Origin: an uncultured Sulfitobacter sp.
GTDB taxonomy: Bacteria > Pseudomonadota > Alphaproteobacteria > Rhodobacterales > Rhodobacteraceae
Reading direction: 5' to 3'
Assembly: GCF_947497275.1 (NCBI RefSeq)
Contig: NZ_CANMFS010000012.1
Location: 22,368-86,367 of the forward strand
Length of the DNA: 64,000 nucleotides
Under the pieces are notes generated by a model, which was not told the DNA's origin, did not search any database, and was given only the letters and a program-made list of their open reading frames with translations. Of the stretch, positions 50,569 through 59,827 are shown one piece after another. The position numbers and the translations under genes were made by a program. Numbering within the stretch: the stretch's first letter is position 1; each line of letters begins with the position of its first letter.

Positions 50569-52059
50569 ATGGACGGGTTTCGGCTGACGGGGTTTCTCGC
50601 GGCACCGGAAGACTACAGTCTGACGGGGTTGTCGTTGTTGGAGATGTTCACGGTCAACGGTGAGGAATGGCTGATCGCGGGGTCCTCCGCGAGCGGGGCG
50701 GTGACCCGCATCGGCCTGCAAGGCGCGTTCACCGTGCGCGACATAAGCTGGAGCGCGCAGGACGGTGCCGGTGTGCCGCTGTCGGGGGGCCTGTGCGTCG
50801 AGATGGGCGGCCACGAGACCCTGGTGGGCTTTGATCGGATGAGCGCGCGCGTCACCCTGCAGGAAATGGACGGCGCGGGCCGGCTGGCCACGCCATCATT
50901 CCTGCGCCTCGAGAACGGTACGGCGGTGGAGGCGACGCAGATGAACGCCTTCGAGATGAACGGGCGGAACTGGCTGGTCGGTGTGGATGCCGACCGCGAC
51001 GGCATCAGCCTCTACCGGCTGGGCGACAACGCGCGCGCGACCCGCACCGACCAGGTGAGCGACACCGCCAAGACCCACAGCGCCCATGTCTCCGATACGG
51101 TGACGGTCGAGGTCGGCGGCACCCATTACATCGTCACCGCCTCCGCCCACGAGAACGGCATGACCAGCCACCGCGTCAGCGCGAACGGCGATCTGAGCGT
51201 GGTCGACAGCATCGGCACCCGCGACGGGCTGTGGTCCACCGGCCTCGTGGATCTGACGGCCATCGAAATGGGCGGGCAGACCTACCTGATCGGTGTGGGC
51301 GCGCAAAGCGGCACGCTGGCGGCGGTGCGGATCAATCCGGCGGGTGTGTTCTTCGTCTCCGAGATCGAGATCGACGACCGCGAAAGCCGCTTTGCCGGGG
51401 TGAACGCGGTCGAGACCTTCGCCGCGCAGGGCCGCGATTTTGTGATCGTGGGCGGCACCGACGGCGGCATCTCGATGTTCGAGCTGTTGCCCGGCGGCAC
51501 CTTCTTCCACCACCTCAACGCGGTGCAGACAAACGACTGGGACATCGGCACCATCACCGAAATAACCGCCCGCGTCAGCGGCGGCGAGGTGCAGGTGTTT
51601 CTGGCGGGCGCGGGGGACGGCGGGCTGGCACAGCTGAGCCTGTCGCTGGCCGATCTGGGCACCCGCTGGTCAGGCAGCAACGGCGCCGACAGCCGCAGCG
51701 GCACGGCGGGCCACGATATGTTACTGGGGGCGCGCGGCAACGACACCCTCAACGGCGGGGCGGGCGATGACGTGCTCCACGCGGGCACTGGTGCGGACCG
51801 CCTAATCGGGGGCGCGGGCGCGGATGTCTTTGCCTTCACCGCCGACGGCAGCGCCGACCGGATCGACGATTTCGAACTCGGCGTGGACCGCATCGACCTG
51901 TCGGACTGGGGCCTGCTCTATCACATCTCGGCGCTGGACATCGGCGGGCGCAACAACGGCGCGGTGATCGAATTCCGCGACGAGGCACTGCGGCTCTACA
52001 GCGCCGACGGCAACCGCATCGACGCAGACGATTTGGGTCAGGAGGATTTCATCTTCTGA
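50569..52059 (+). CDS. Propeller-like protein with a short RTX tail
   Basis: The product has 496 residues. Residues 1-370 consist of repeats of about 45-50 residues (MFTVNGEEWLIAGSSASGAVTRI, VTVEVGGTHYIVTASAHENGMT, AIEMGGQTYLIGVGAQSGTLAAV, TFAAQGRDFVIVGGTDGGISMF), which look like blades of a beta-propeller. A short RTX block (GARGNDTLNGGAGDDVLHAG) follows. The C-terminus (DDFELGVDRIDLSDWGLLY, DADDLGQEDFIF) is not the module shared by the other eight RTX proteins. This is the only RTX gene of the array on the plus strand. GGGGGA seven bases upstream supports the start. No signal peptide is seen. It may be an extracellular binding protein. Confidence 0.83.
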   Translation: MDGFRLTGFLAAPEDYSLTGLSLLEMFTVNGEEWLIAGSSASGAVTRIGLQGAFTVRDISWSAQDGAGVPLSGGLCVEMGGHETLVGFDRMSARVTLQEMDGAGRLATPSFLRLENGTAVEATQMNAFEMNGRNWLVGVDADRDGISLYRLGDNARATRTDQVSDTAKTHSAHVSDTVTVEVGGTHYIVTASAHENGMTSHRVSANGDLSVVDSIGTRDGLWSTGLVDLTAIEMGGQTYLIGVGAQSGTLAAVRINPAGVFFVSEIEIDDRESRFAGVNAVETFAAQGRDFVIVGGTDGGISMFELLPGGTFFHHLNAVQTNDWDIGTITEITARVSGGEVQVFLAGAGDGGLAQLSLSLADLGTRWSGSNGADSRSGTAGHDMLLGARGNDTLNGGAGDDVLHAGTGADRLIGGAGADVFAFTADGSADRIDDFELGVDRIDLSDWGLLYHISALDIGGRNNGAVIEFRDEALRLYSADGNRIDADDLGQEDFIF

Positions 52060-52069
52060 CGCCCGGTAC

Positions 52070-52089
52070 CCCCCTCCCGCGAAAGGGGG
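52070..52089 (+). terminator. Possible terminator hairpin of the propeller-RTX gene
   Basis: A 6-bp stem (CCCCCT and AGGGGG) with an eight-base loop starts 11 bases after the stop. There is no T-run, so this is a weak candidate. Confidence 0.35.
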
Positions 52090-52177
52090 ATAGCCCGAAG
52101 GCCACCGTTGGCACGACACTGGGCGCGGGGCGGGGCCAGTGGGTTGGATGTCGACAGCTTCCACCTTGGTGAACAGC

Positions 52178-54031
52178 TCAGGCCATCAGATCAAATGTCT
52201 CGCCACCGATCTGCAGGTTGATCTCGTCCTGCGCGGCCCCGTCGATCAGCGCCCACATGATCTGGCCCGTGGGCCGGTAGATGATAAAGGCTTCCTCCAC
52301 ACTGCCGTCGCCCGCATCGGGCGTATTGGCAAGGTTGATCTGGAACTGCCCCGCACTCGCGCCCGTGTTCCCGAACACCAGCGTATCGCCCTCGGACCCG
52401 TCGTAGTCCTGGATGAAGTCGGTGCCATGGCCCGCCACCCCGAGGTGAAAGAATTCATCCGCCCCGTCGCCGCCATTGACCCGGTCGAACCCGAAGCCGC
52501 CGTTGATGAAATCATCGCCCTCCGCGCCAAAGAGCAGATCGCCGAAGCCCGAGCCGGTGATGGAATCGTTGCCCGTCCCGCCCAGCACGGTGTCGGCGCC
52601 AAATCCGCCCTCGACCAGATCATCGCCCGCATCGCCGCGCACGTTGTCGTTGCCGTAACCGCCGCGGATCGTGTCGTTGCCATCCCCGCCAAAGATGTTG
52701 TCGCGCAGATCGTTCTCGGAGACACCGCCGGTGATGCTGTCATTGCCCGCCCCGCCGATCAGGTTGTCGGTGCCGTCGCCGCCGTCGATGGTGTCGTCAC
52801 CGGCCAGACCGGAAAGCGTATCGTCCCCGCCCAAACCGCGCATGAAATCATCGCCTGCCGTTCCCGTCAGCCGGTCGGGACCGCCGGTGCCCTCGATGGC
52901 GGGCAGCCAGTTGCCGTAGCCCTCCAGCCAGTAGACGTTGCCATAGTCGGGGCTGCGGAAATCCAGCGTGTCGGCAAGGTTGGCAAAGGTCAAAAGCCGC
53001 GTGCCGTCGTCCGAGATCAGCGGATCGGCCCCGTTGAACCGCGCGGCAAAGCCGCCGTCGTCGCGGCCCAGAAGGGTGATCTCGGAGGTGTCCATGTCGG
53101 CCACGAAAATATCGTTCTCCCTCGTGCCGTCATCACCGGGATCCTGCGCCACCAGATCGCCTGCAAAGGTCTGGAACGCCACATAGCGCCCGTCGTCCGT
53201 GACCGAAAACAGCGGCTGGGCGGTATTGGCCTCGAACACGTAATCGACCGTGCCGTCCGCCAGCGTCACCCGCACCAGACCGGCGGCCCGGTCGCTAAAC
53301 GCATTGTTGGTGTGGAAGAAAACGTAGCGCCCGTCCCCCGACAGAACAATCTGCTGGCCCGATCCAAACTCGAACCCCGAGGCGATGTCGTCAAGATTGC
53401 GCAAAGTGCCGGTGGTCCCGTCATAGATCAACTGGGTGTCGTTATTCAGCCGGAACGCCGCGAGCGCGCCGTCGTCCGACAACGTCACAGACTGGATGCG
53501 GTCGGCCCCGTCGATCCCGGCCGCAACCGCCAGCGCGCCCAGATCCGTCTGCGCGTCCGATCCTGGATCCGCCAGAACGGCGCCGCTATAATGATCCCCG
53601 CTCTTGCTCACCAACAAGGCGACGGTGCCGCCGTCCCCCGACAGCGCCCCGACCTCGACCGTGGTGTTGCGCGCCAGCCCTTCAGGCTCCACCAATGTGA
53701 ACCCGCCCGTGGCCACATCCAGGATGTAGACATCGCGCTGGTTATCGATGTCCGTCGCCACCAGCGCCTCCGGCGTCACCAGCGCCACGCGCGTGGCATC
53801 GTCAGACACCGCCTGTCGGAAATTGGTGTTGAAATTCGCCCGGATATCAAAGGCGGGCGCAAGAAAGCCGAACCGCCCCGTCTCGAAGCTGTAAGAGACG
53901 AGACGCTCGTCCGTGCCCGCCTGCTGGTTGAGCAGCATCACGGCGGTATCGCCGTCCGCAGACAAGGTAAACCTTTCGGCGAAAGGGCTTTGGTCGGGCA
54001 ACGTAGCCCAGGGAAATACGTTCAGGGTCAT
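52178..54031 (-). CDS. RTX protein with TolB/propeller-like head
   Basis: The product has 617 residues. I chose the ATG at 54031, preceded by GAGAGG; an in-frame start 141 bases upstream would add a basic, unlikely N-terminus. Residues 1-380 repeat a blade pattern (FTLSADGDTAVMLLNQQ, SDDATRVALVTPEALVATDI, LSGDGRYVFFHTNNAF, VTDDGRYVAFQTFAGDLV), like the TolB/WD40-type propeller. RTX repeats follow, then the C-terminal module shared by the array (ending [10 protein letters not shown]). The last 453 bases match the 3' end of the gene at 63548 almost exactly, which suggests recent duplication or gene conversion. There is no signal peptide. The ligand of the propeller is unknown. Confidence 0.86.
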   Translation of the reverse strand: MTLNVFPWATLPDQSPFAERFTLSADGDTAVMLLNQQAGTDERLVSYSFETGRFGFLAPAFDIRANFNTNFRQAVSDDATRVALVTPEALVATDIDNQRDVYILDVATGGFTLVEPEGLARNTTVEVGALSGDGGTVALLVSKSGDHYSGAVLADPGSDAQTDLGALAVAAGIDGADRIQSVTLSDDGALAAFRLNNDTQLIYDGTTGTLRNLDDIASGFEFGSGQQIVLSGDGRYVFFHTNNAFSDRAAGLVRVTLADGTVDYVFEANTAQPLFSVTDDGRYVAFQTFAGDLVAQDPGDDGTRENDIFVADMDTSEITLLGRDDGGFAARFNGADPLISDDGTRLLTFANLADTLDFRSPDYGNVYWLEGYGNWLPAIEGTGGPDRLTGTAGDDFMRGLGGDDTLSGLAGDDTIDGGDGTDNLIGGAGNDSITGGVSENDLRDNIFGGDGNDTIRGGYGNDNVRGDAGDDLVEGGFGADTVLGGTGNDSITGSGFGDLLFGAEGDDFINGGFGFDRVNGGDGADEFFHLGVAGHGTDFIQDYDGSEGDTLVFGNTGASAGQFQINLANTPDAGDGSVEEAFIIYRPTGQIMWALIDGAAQDEINLQIGGETFDLMA

Positions 54032-54323
54032 AATGGGTTTCCTCTCTTTCAAATGCGCGCAGGCTGCGCCCCTACCCCGCCGGATCGGCGGCCACGTCCC
54101 CGGTTTGCACGGTCCGGGCAATCTGCACTTTGGGGCGGCGGACGGGTATGACGCGCGCGCGTCCGGGATCAAATCGGGCTGACGCGGTCGGTTCGCCGGC
54201 TAATTCATCTGTCAAAACAGATCGCGCGCCTCCGATGATGAAAGCAAAATCCCCTGCGTCCAGTCTCTGCACCGCGAAAAAGGGGCGCCCCCCCACATCG
54301 CGTGTCCTTGTTCCGGCGACAGA

Positions 54324-56393
54324 TCAGGCCATCAGATCGAAAGTCTCGCCCCCCAGCGACAGATTGATTTCATCCTGCCCCGCGCCATCGACCAGCGCCC
54401 AGACGATCTGGCCGGTGGGGCGGTAGATGACGAAGGCCTCGTCGACGTCCGCGTCGCCCGCGCCCGGCGTCGTGGCGATATTGATCTGGAACTGCGCGCG
54501 GGTGGCATCCGCGCGCCCGAACACCAGCGTGTCGCCGTCGCCGCCCGCATAATCCTGGATCCAGTCCGAGCCGTGATTGAACACGCCGATATGGAAAAAC
54601 GCATCCGCGCCCGCGCCACCGTTCACCCGGTCATAGCCGAAACCGCCGTTGATGAAATCATCGCCGTCACCGCCGAACAGCAGATCGCCAAGTGCCGATC
54701 CGGTCAGCGTGTCATCGCCGTCGCCGCCCAGCACCGTGTCGGCCCCGAAGCCGCCCGCGATCACGTCGTCGCCCGCATCGCCGCGCAGGCTGTCGTTGCC
54801 GTAGCCGCCGTCGAGGGTGTCGTCGCCATCGCCGCCGAAGATGTTGTCGCGCAGATCGTTCACGCCGGTGCCGCCGGACAGGCTGTCGTCACCCGCCCCT
54901 CCGACGATCGTGTCGGATCCGTCGCCGCCGTTGATCGTATCATCGCCCGCCCCGCCGTCGAGCCTGTCGGCCAGCGGCGTGCCCTCGATCAGCACGTTGT
55001 CAGCGCCCGTTTCGGGCTCCTGCGGGTCGGGCACGACCGCACCGCCGGTGGTGATGGCCTCGGGCAGGACGCTGTAGCCCGCGGGCAGTTCCGTTTCCGT
55101 CACAAACGACTGCGGCACCGCCAGGACGTCCGCCGCGCCCGCCAACAATTGCCGCGAGCCTTCGCCGTAACTCTCGATCGGCACCGGTGCATAGCTGATG
55201 CCGTTGCTACGGAAGAAATCGAACAGGTCGAGTTCAAGCTGCGAGCCCGTCACCAGGGCGATGGTGGCCCCGTCCAGTTGCGCCGCCCTCGTGATCCCCA
55301 GATTGTCGGGCATGATGAGCACGACCGGCGTCGACGAGATGGCCCGTACCGGCACGTCGATCCCGTACAGCAAACCATCGCTGTCCAGCAGACTGTCGTC
55401 GACGGGAGGCTCGGGCTCCGTGGGCGTGTCCGGCGCGTCGGGGTCCTCGATCGCCGGCACCTCGCCGCCGGCGGCGGAAAAAGCGTCGTGCCAGTCCTGC
55501 GCGACGCCGTCCGCACCCGCGGTAAGGCTGGCCACCTCCGCCGCAGCCAGCGCCTGCCAGGCGGCCAGATCGTCGCCCTCGGGCAGTTCCAGTCTGCGCA
55601 GGCGGGCCGAACCGGCAAGACCGATGGTGTGCGCGTCCTCCGCCGCCTCGCCCAGTTGCGCGGCCAGCGTGGCACCGGTGCTCTGATCCAGCAAGGTGCG
55701 CAGATCGGCGGGCAGCCCGGCCAGCACGTCATCGTTGATGACCAGCGCCCGATAGAGATTCTGAAACCCCGTGCCCTCGGGCAGGAACAGGTGATTTTCC
55801 ATCAACGTGTTGATCTGCAGGTCGCGCGCCTCCGACGCGCTCAGCAAGACCCCGTCGATCACCCCGGTTTGCAACGCGGCATAGATTTCGGCACCGGCGA
55901 TACTGACCGGAACCATGCCGGCCTCTTCGGCCAGCGTCGCCGCGATGGAACCCGCTGCGCGGATCTTCAGCCCGGCCAGATCCTCGGGCGCGTTGACCGA
56001 CGTGCTGGTATAGAAACCGCGCGGCGCGTCAAAGCCCGCCGACAGCGCCGTCAGTCCGAAAGTCCGCAGATCCTCGACGGGATCCCCCGTGGCCAGCGCC
56101 TGCGCCAGCGCGATCGAGCTTGTACGCCCCACCTGCGCGCTGAAGGCCGTGCCCAGCACCTCCATGCCCGGCAGCTGGCCGGTGTAATAGCTGGGCGACA
56201 GGAGTGCCATATCGACCTGCCCCGTCGTCACGGCATCGAAACTTTCAAAGGCGCCGACCAGCTCTCCGGGGGTGTAGATGCGCACCTCATGCGCGCCGTT
56301 CGACAGGGCGGCGATAGACTCCGCCCAGGCCTCGATCACCTCTCCCAATGGGCTGTCGGTGCTGGTGTCGGTTACAAGGGTCAATACGGTCAT
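54324..56393 (-). CDS. RTX protein carrying TRAP-type and amino-acid-type solute-binding domains
   Basis: The product has 689 residues. Residues 1-310 resemble a DctP-type TRAP transporter solute-binding protein ([19 protein letters not shown] region, [65 protein letters not shown]). A Pro/Glu-rich linker follows at about 315-335. Residues about 337-452 resemble one lobe of an amino-acid ABC solute-binding protein of the AapJ/BztA type ([50 protein letters not shown]). RTX repeats and the shared C-terminal module (ending [10 protein letters not shown]) complete it. A Sec signal peptide, needed for a normal solute-binding protein, is absent; the chain begins MTVLTLVTD. It is therefore probably secreted by type I and binds small molecules outside the cell. 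Confidence 0.85.
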   Translation of the reverse strand: MTVLTLVTDTSTDSPLGEVIEAWAESIAALSNGAHEVRIYTPGELVGAFESFDAVTTGQVDMALLSPSYYTGQLPGMEVLGTAFSAQVGRTSSIALAQALATGDPVEDLRTFGLTALSAGFDAPRGFYTSTSVNAPEDLAGLKIRAAGSIAATLAEEAGMVPVSIAGAEIYAALQTGVIDGVLLSASEARDLQINTLMENHLFLPEGTGFQNLYRALVINDDVLAGLPADLRTLLDQSTGATLAAQLGEAAEDAHTIGLAGSARLRRLELPEGDDLAAWQALAAAEVASLTAGADGVAQDWHDAFSAAGGEVPAIEDPDAPDTPTEPEPPVDDSLLDSDGLLYGIDVPVRAISSTPVVLIMPDNLGITRAAQLDGATIALVTGSQLELDLFDFFRSNGISYAPVPIESYGEGSRQLLAGAADVLAVPQSFVTETELPAGYSVLPEAITTGGAVVPDPQEPETGADNVLIEGTPLADRLDGGAGDDTINGGDGSDTIVGGAGDDSLSGGTGVNDLRDNIFGGDGDDTLDGGYGNDSLRGDAGDDVIAGGFGADTVLGGDGDDTLTGSALGDLLFGGDGDDFINGGFGYDRVNGGAGADAFFHIGVFNHGSDWIQDYAGGDGDTLVFGRADATRAQFQINIATTPGAGDADVDEAFVIYRPTGQIVWALVDGAGQDEINLSLGGETFDLMA

Positions 56394-56859
56394 GACGCGC
56401 GATTCCAATCCTTTGCATCGGTCCGGTGCAGGTCATTTCCGATACGGCAATGAAACCGGACCCGGTCTGAAAATAAATATGGGTCAAATCGTGACAGGTA
56501 ATATCAAAACGGGTGGCCCGCGTGACCGGTCCGCCCGATGCCAAGGGTCGGCCACGCACCCTCCTTTTGTCAACTGTTTCCGAACCCCCGTCCAGCAGCG
56601 TGAGGTCGTGCGGAATGTCCCGGGCTTCGGTCTGGTTCGGGACGGGACCATACGCAGGCGTATTTATTTGTGGTGCCACTCCCGCCCAGACAAAGCCGGC
56701 CGCGTTCAGATCCTCTGGCGTGGAGACGCAGGGGGGAACCCTGTGGCGGTCGGGGGCGTCGGTGCCGGTTCAGGGACGGCACACTTGCGCATGCCAGCCC
56801 CGGATCCCGTCACCCATACCGGGCAGCACCCCCCGCCACAGGGGAGGCGGGCCGCGATG
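56394..56859. other. 466-base spacer between RTX genes
   Basis: I see no gene here. The part next to 56393 is AT-rich (AAAATAAATATGGGTC) and likely contains the promoter of the solute-binding RTX gene. The rest is GC-rich with short inverted repeats but no clear terminator. Confidence 0.4.
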
Positions 56860-59724
56860 CTATGCCGTCAGATCGAAGATCTCGCCCCCGATGCTCAGAT
56901 TGATCTGGTCCTGTCCCGTGCCGTCGACCAGCGCCCACATGATCTGCCCGGTGGGGCGGTAGATGATGAAGGCGTCGGCCACATCCGCCGCCCCCGCGCC
57001 GGGCGTGAAGGCCTCGTTGATCTGGAACTGCGCGCGGGTGGCCGCCGCATTGCCGAACACCAGCGTGTCGCCGTCCCGGCTGTTGTAGTCCTGAATCCAG
57101 TCGGAGCCGTGGTCTTCCACGCCGAGGTGGAAAAAGCTGTCGGCCCCGCCGCCGCCGTTCACCCGGTCATAGCCGAAACCGCCGTTCACGAAATCGTCGC
57201 CATCGCCGCCGAACAGCTGATCGCCAAGCGCCGATCCGGTCAGGGTGTCATCCCCGGTGCCGCCCAGAACCGTGTCGGCGCCGAAACCGCCCGCGATATT
57301 GTCGTCACCCGCATCGCCGCGCAATTCGTCGTTGCCATAGCCGCCGTCAATGACGTCATTGCCCTCCCCGCCGAAAATCACGTCGCGCAGGTCGTTCCGG
57401 GATCCGCCGCCAAAGATCAGATCGTCGCCCGTACCGCCGTTGATCGTATCGACCCCGTCAGAGCCGCGCAGCGTATCGTTGCCGCCTTCCCCGCTGATGA
57501 AGTCGTTGCCGCCCAGACCGTCGAGGTTCTCGGGGGCATCGGTGCCGGTGATGCGGTCATCGCCTTCGGTGGCGGTGGCATAGTTCCGCAGGGTCCCCGT
57601 CTGATCCAGTACGGTACCGGCAAAAGTCGATCCGGCCTGTGCGGCATAGTTGAGGTTGAAGCCTTCCAGCCCCTCGTTTTCGGCGTCCGACAGCAAACGC
57701 ACGCTCACGGCGGCTTCGGTCTGGCCGGGGGCGAAAGTCACAGTGGTGTCGAGCAGGTCGAAATCGCTGCCCGCGCGCGCGAGGCCGCCATTGACGGCCA
57801 CGTCAAAGGTCAGCTCCGTCGCGGAGGCTTCCGACAGGAACACGGGCACCTCCACCAGACGGCTGCCGGTGCTGGGCTCCTGAAAGGAAATCGGCGGACC
57901 GGACAGGGCCACGTTCAGCCCCAGCCCGTCGTCGTCGAGGATGAAGGCGGCCGTGGTCAGCCGCGCCTCGCCCCCCGCCAGCACACCGCCGGTCGGCTCG
58001 CTGAGGGTCAGGAACACGGATTCGTCACGCTCGTCGATACTGTCGTTGCCGATGCCGATGTAGACGCTGGCAGAGGTTTCACCCGGCGCGAAGGTGAGCG
58101 TGCCGTTGTTGCGGGTGCTGGTCACGCCATAATCCAGATCGCTTTCCTGCGCCGAGCCCAGCGAGGTGGTGTATTCCACCGTGACCGGCTCGGACGAGGC
58201 TTCGGACAGCGAGACCACATAACGCAGGGAACCCGAATAGCTCTCCATCACGTCATCGGCGCGGGCAAAGGAGATCACCGGCCCGTCGTCGGTATCGTTG
58301 TCGAGCACCGTCGCCACCCCGCTCAGCCCGTCGGTGGACAGGGCGATGTTGGCGGGTGCGCTCAGGTTGAGCGCGAAAGTCTCGGTCTGCTCGGCCACGA
58401 CATCACCCGACACGTCGACGGTCACAGCCGCGCGGTCCTCGCCGGCTTCGAAGGTCAGACTGCCGGAGGTGGCGGTGTAATCGCTGCCGGCGGTGGCTGT
58501 GATGTCGGTGGTGGTGTATTCCACGGTGAACGCCGAAGTCGCCGGACGCGACAGCTGCACCTCGAACGTCGCCTGCTGCGTGCCGTCGTCGGCTTCGATC
58601 AACACCGGATCGGACACGAACATCGCAAGGTTCGGCCCCACCCCGTCATCGTCCATAATGATGCCGCGGGTCGAGAGCGTGCTCGTCCCTTCCTTGAAAC
58701 TGGCATTCTCGGACAGATTATAGAGCTCCAGCGTGAAGGCTTCGTCGGTTTCGTCGATGTTGTCGTTGCTGAGACCGATGAAGATGCTGGCAGAGGTCTG
58801 GCCCGGCGCAAAGGTCAGCACATCGTTGGTGCGGCTCGATGTCATGGGATAATCAAGATCGCCATCCTGCACGGTCTGATCGGTCAGGGTCCGGAAGGAC
58901 ATGCTGACGCTGTCGACAGGGGCCTGCGACAGCTTCACGTCAAAGCGCACCTCGGTGCTGTAGGCCTCGTAGACCGGCACGCTTTCGATGCTGACGACCG
59001 GCTCCGGAGAGGAATCGTCATCCTGGATCAGGGCATAACCGACCGACCCCGTCACATCCATTATCGGGCTGGACGGCGGCGTGACCACCAGCGCAAAGCG
59101 TTCCGCCGCCTCGACGCTGGTATCGCCCGTTACCGCCACGCGCACCTGTGCGACGCTCTGACCGGGGCGCACCTCGATGGTGCCAACGGCGGCGGTGTAA
59201 TCCTCCCCGGCGGTCGCATCGAGATCCCGCGTGGTGTATTGCAGCTCAAACGCGGTCTCGGCCGGACGTGACAACTGGATATCGAAAACCGCCTCGGTGG
59301 TGCCGCGATCGCCCTCCACCAGCACCGGATCGGAGACAAAAAGCGCCAGGTTGGTGCCGGTCCCGTCCTGATCCAGGATTATGCCAAAGTTGCGCAGCGT
59401 CTGCTCCCCGCCCTGAAATTCGGCATTGGATGACAGGTTGCCCAGCTCCATCACGATGGCTTCGTCGAATTCATCCGTGCTGTCGTCGGAAATCGGAATC
59501 TGGATCGTACCGGTCGTCTCGCCCGGTGTGATGGTCAACGTGCCGTTGTTGCGGGTGCTGGTGGTGACATAATCCAGATCGAAATCATTTGCCGTACCGT
59601 TTGCGAAGGTCCGGTATGTCATCGTCACGACATCCAGCGCCGGCTCCGACAGTGTCACGTTGAAAGAAAGCGTCCCGCTATAGGATTCCTCGACGCTCGC
59701 GTTGGACAGGGTGACTTCGACCAT
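56860..59724 (-). CDS. RTX protein with tandem Calx-beta repeats
   Basis: The product has 954 residues. The ATG at 59724 has a strong GGAGGAAATT upstream. Residues 1-730 contain about six Calx-beta-like repeats (VEESYSGTLSFNVTLSEP, DYTAAVGTIEVRPGQSVAQV, DYTATSGSLTFEAGEDRAAV, MESYSGSLRYVVSLSEASSEP). Each has the typical DYT/DLDY, GTLTFAPGET and DE(R/F)DE marks of this calcium-binding fold. RTX repeats (GLGGNDFISGEGGNDTL) and the shared C-terminal module (ending GGEIFDLTA) follow. No enzyme domain is seen, so a structural or adhesive role is likely. The 3' end is almost identical to that of the neighbour at 59828. There is no signal peptide. Confidence 0.88.
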   Translation of the reverse strand: MVEVTLSNASVEESYSGTLSFNVTLSEPALDVVTMTYRTFANGTANDFDLDYVTTSTRNNGTLTITPGETTGTIQIPISDDSTDEFDEAIVMELGNLSSNAEFQGGEQTLRNFGIILDQDGTGTNLALFVSDPVLVEGDRGTTEAVFDIQLSRPAETAFELQYTTRDLDATAGEDYTAAVGTIEVRPGQSVAQVRVAVTGDTSVEAAERFALVVTPPSSPIMDVTGSVGYALIQDDDSSPEPVVSIESVPVYEAYSTEVRFDVKLSQAPVDSVSMSFRTLTDQTVQDGDLDYPMTSSRTNDVLTFAPGQTSASIFIGLSNDNIDETDEAFTLELYNLSENASFKEGTSTLSTRGIIMDDDGVGPNLAMFVSDPVLIEADDGTQQATFEVQLSRPATSAFTVEYTTTDITATAGSDYTATSGSLTFEAGEDRAAVTVDVSGDVVAEQTETFALNLSAPANIALSTDGLSGVATVLDNDTDDGPVISFARADDVMESYSGSLRYVVSLSEASSEPVTVEYTTSLGSAQESDLDYGVTSTRNNGTLTFAPGETSASVYIGIGNDSIDERDESVFLTLSEPTGGVLAGGEARLTTAAFILDDDGLGLNVALSGPPISFQEPSTGSRLVEVPVFLSEASATELTFDVAVNGGLARAGSDFDLLDTTVTFAPGQTEAAVSVRLLSDAENEGLEGFNLNYAAQAGSTFAGTVLDQTGTLRNYATATEGDDRITGTDAPENLDGLGGNDFISGEGGNDTLRGSDGVDTINGGTGDDLIFGGGSRNDLRDVIFGGEGNDVIDGGYGNDELRGDAGDDNIAGGFGADTVLGGTGDDTLTGSALGDQLFGGDGDDFVNGGFGYDRVNGGGGADSFFHLGVEDHGSDWIQDYNSRDGDTLVFGNAAATRAQFQINEAFTPGAGAADVADAFIIYRPTGQIMWALVDGTGQDQINLSIGGEIFDLTA

Positions 59725-59827
59725 AATAATTTCCTCCGGAAAAATTCAGGCTGGCCCGCTGCCGGCCCGTATAAATATTGTTAAATACTACTCAACAAAC
59801 GCCCGGAGTCCAGTTCCAAGGTCCCTG

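Noticed and set aside
54032..54323. Short minus-strand frame between two RTX genes (74 codons)
   Set aside because: It has no ribosome-binding site and no recognisable motif, and the segment is just under 300 bases. I treat it as spacer.
56278..59271. A frame of nearly 1000 codons on the plus strand across the Calx-beta gene
   Set aside because: It runs across two intergenic parts and antisense to a well-supported Calx-beta/RTX gene; the amino acid composition is that of a high-G+C shadow frame.
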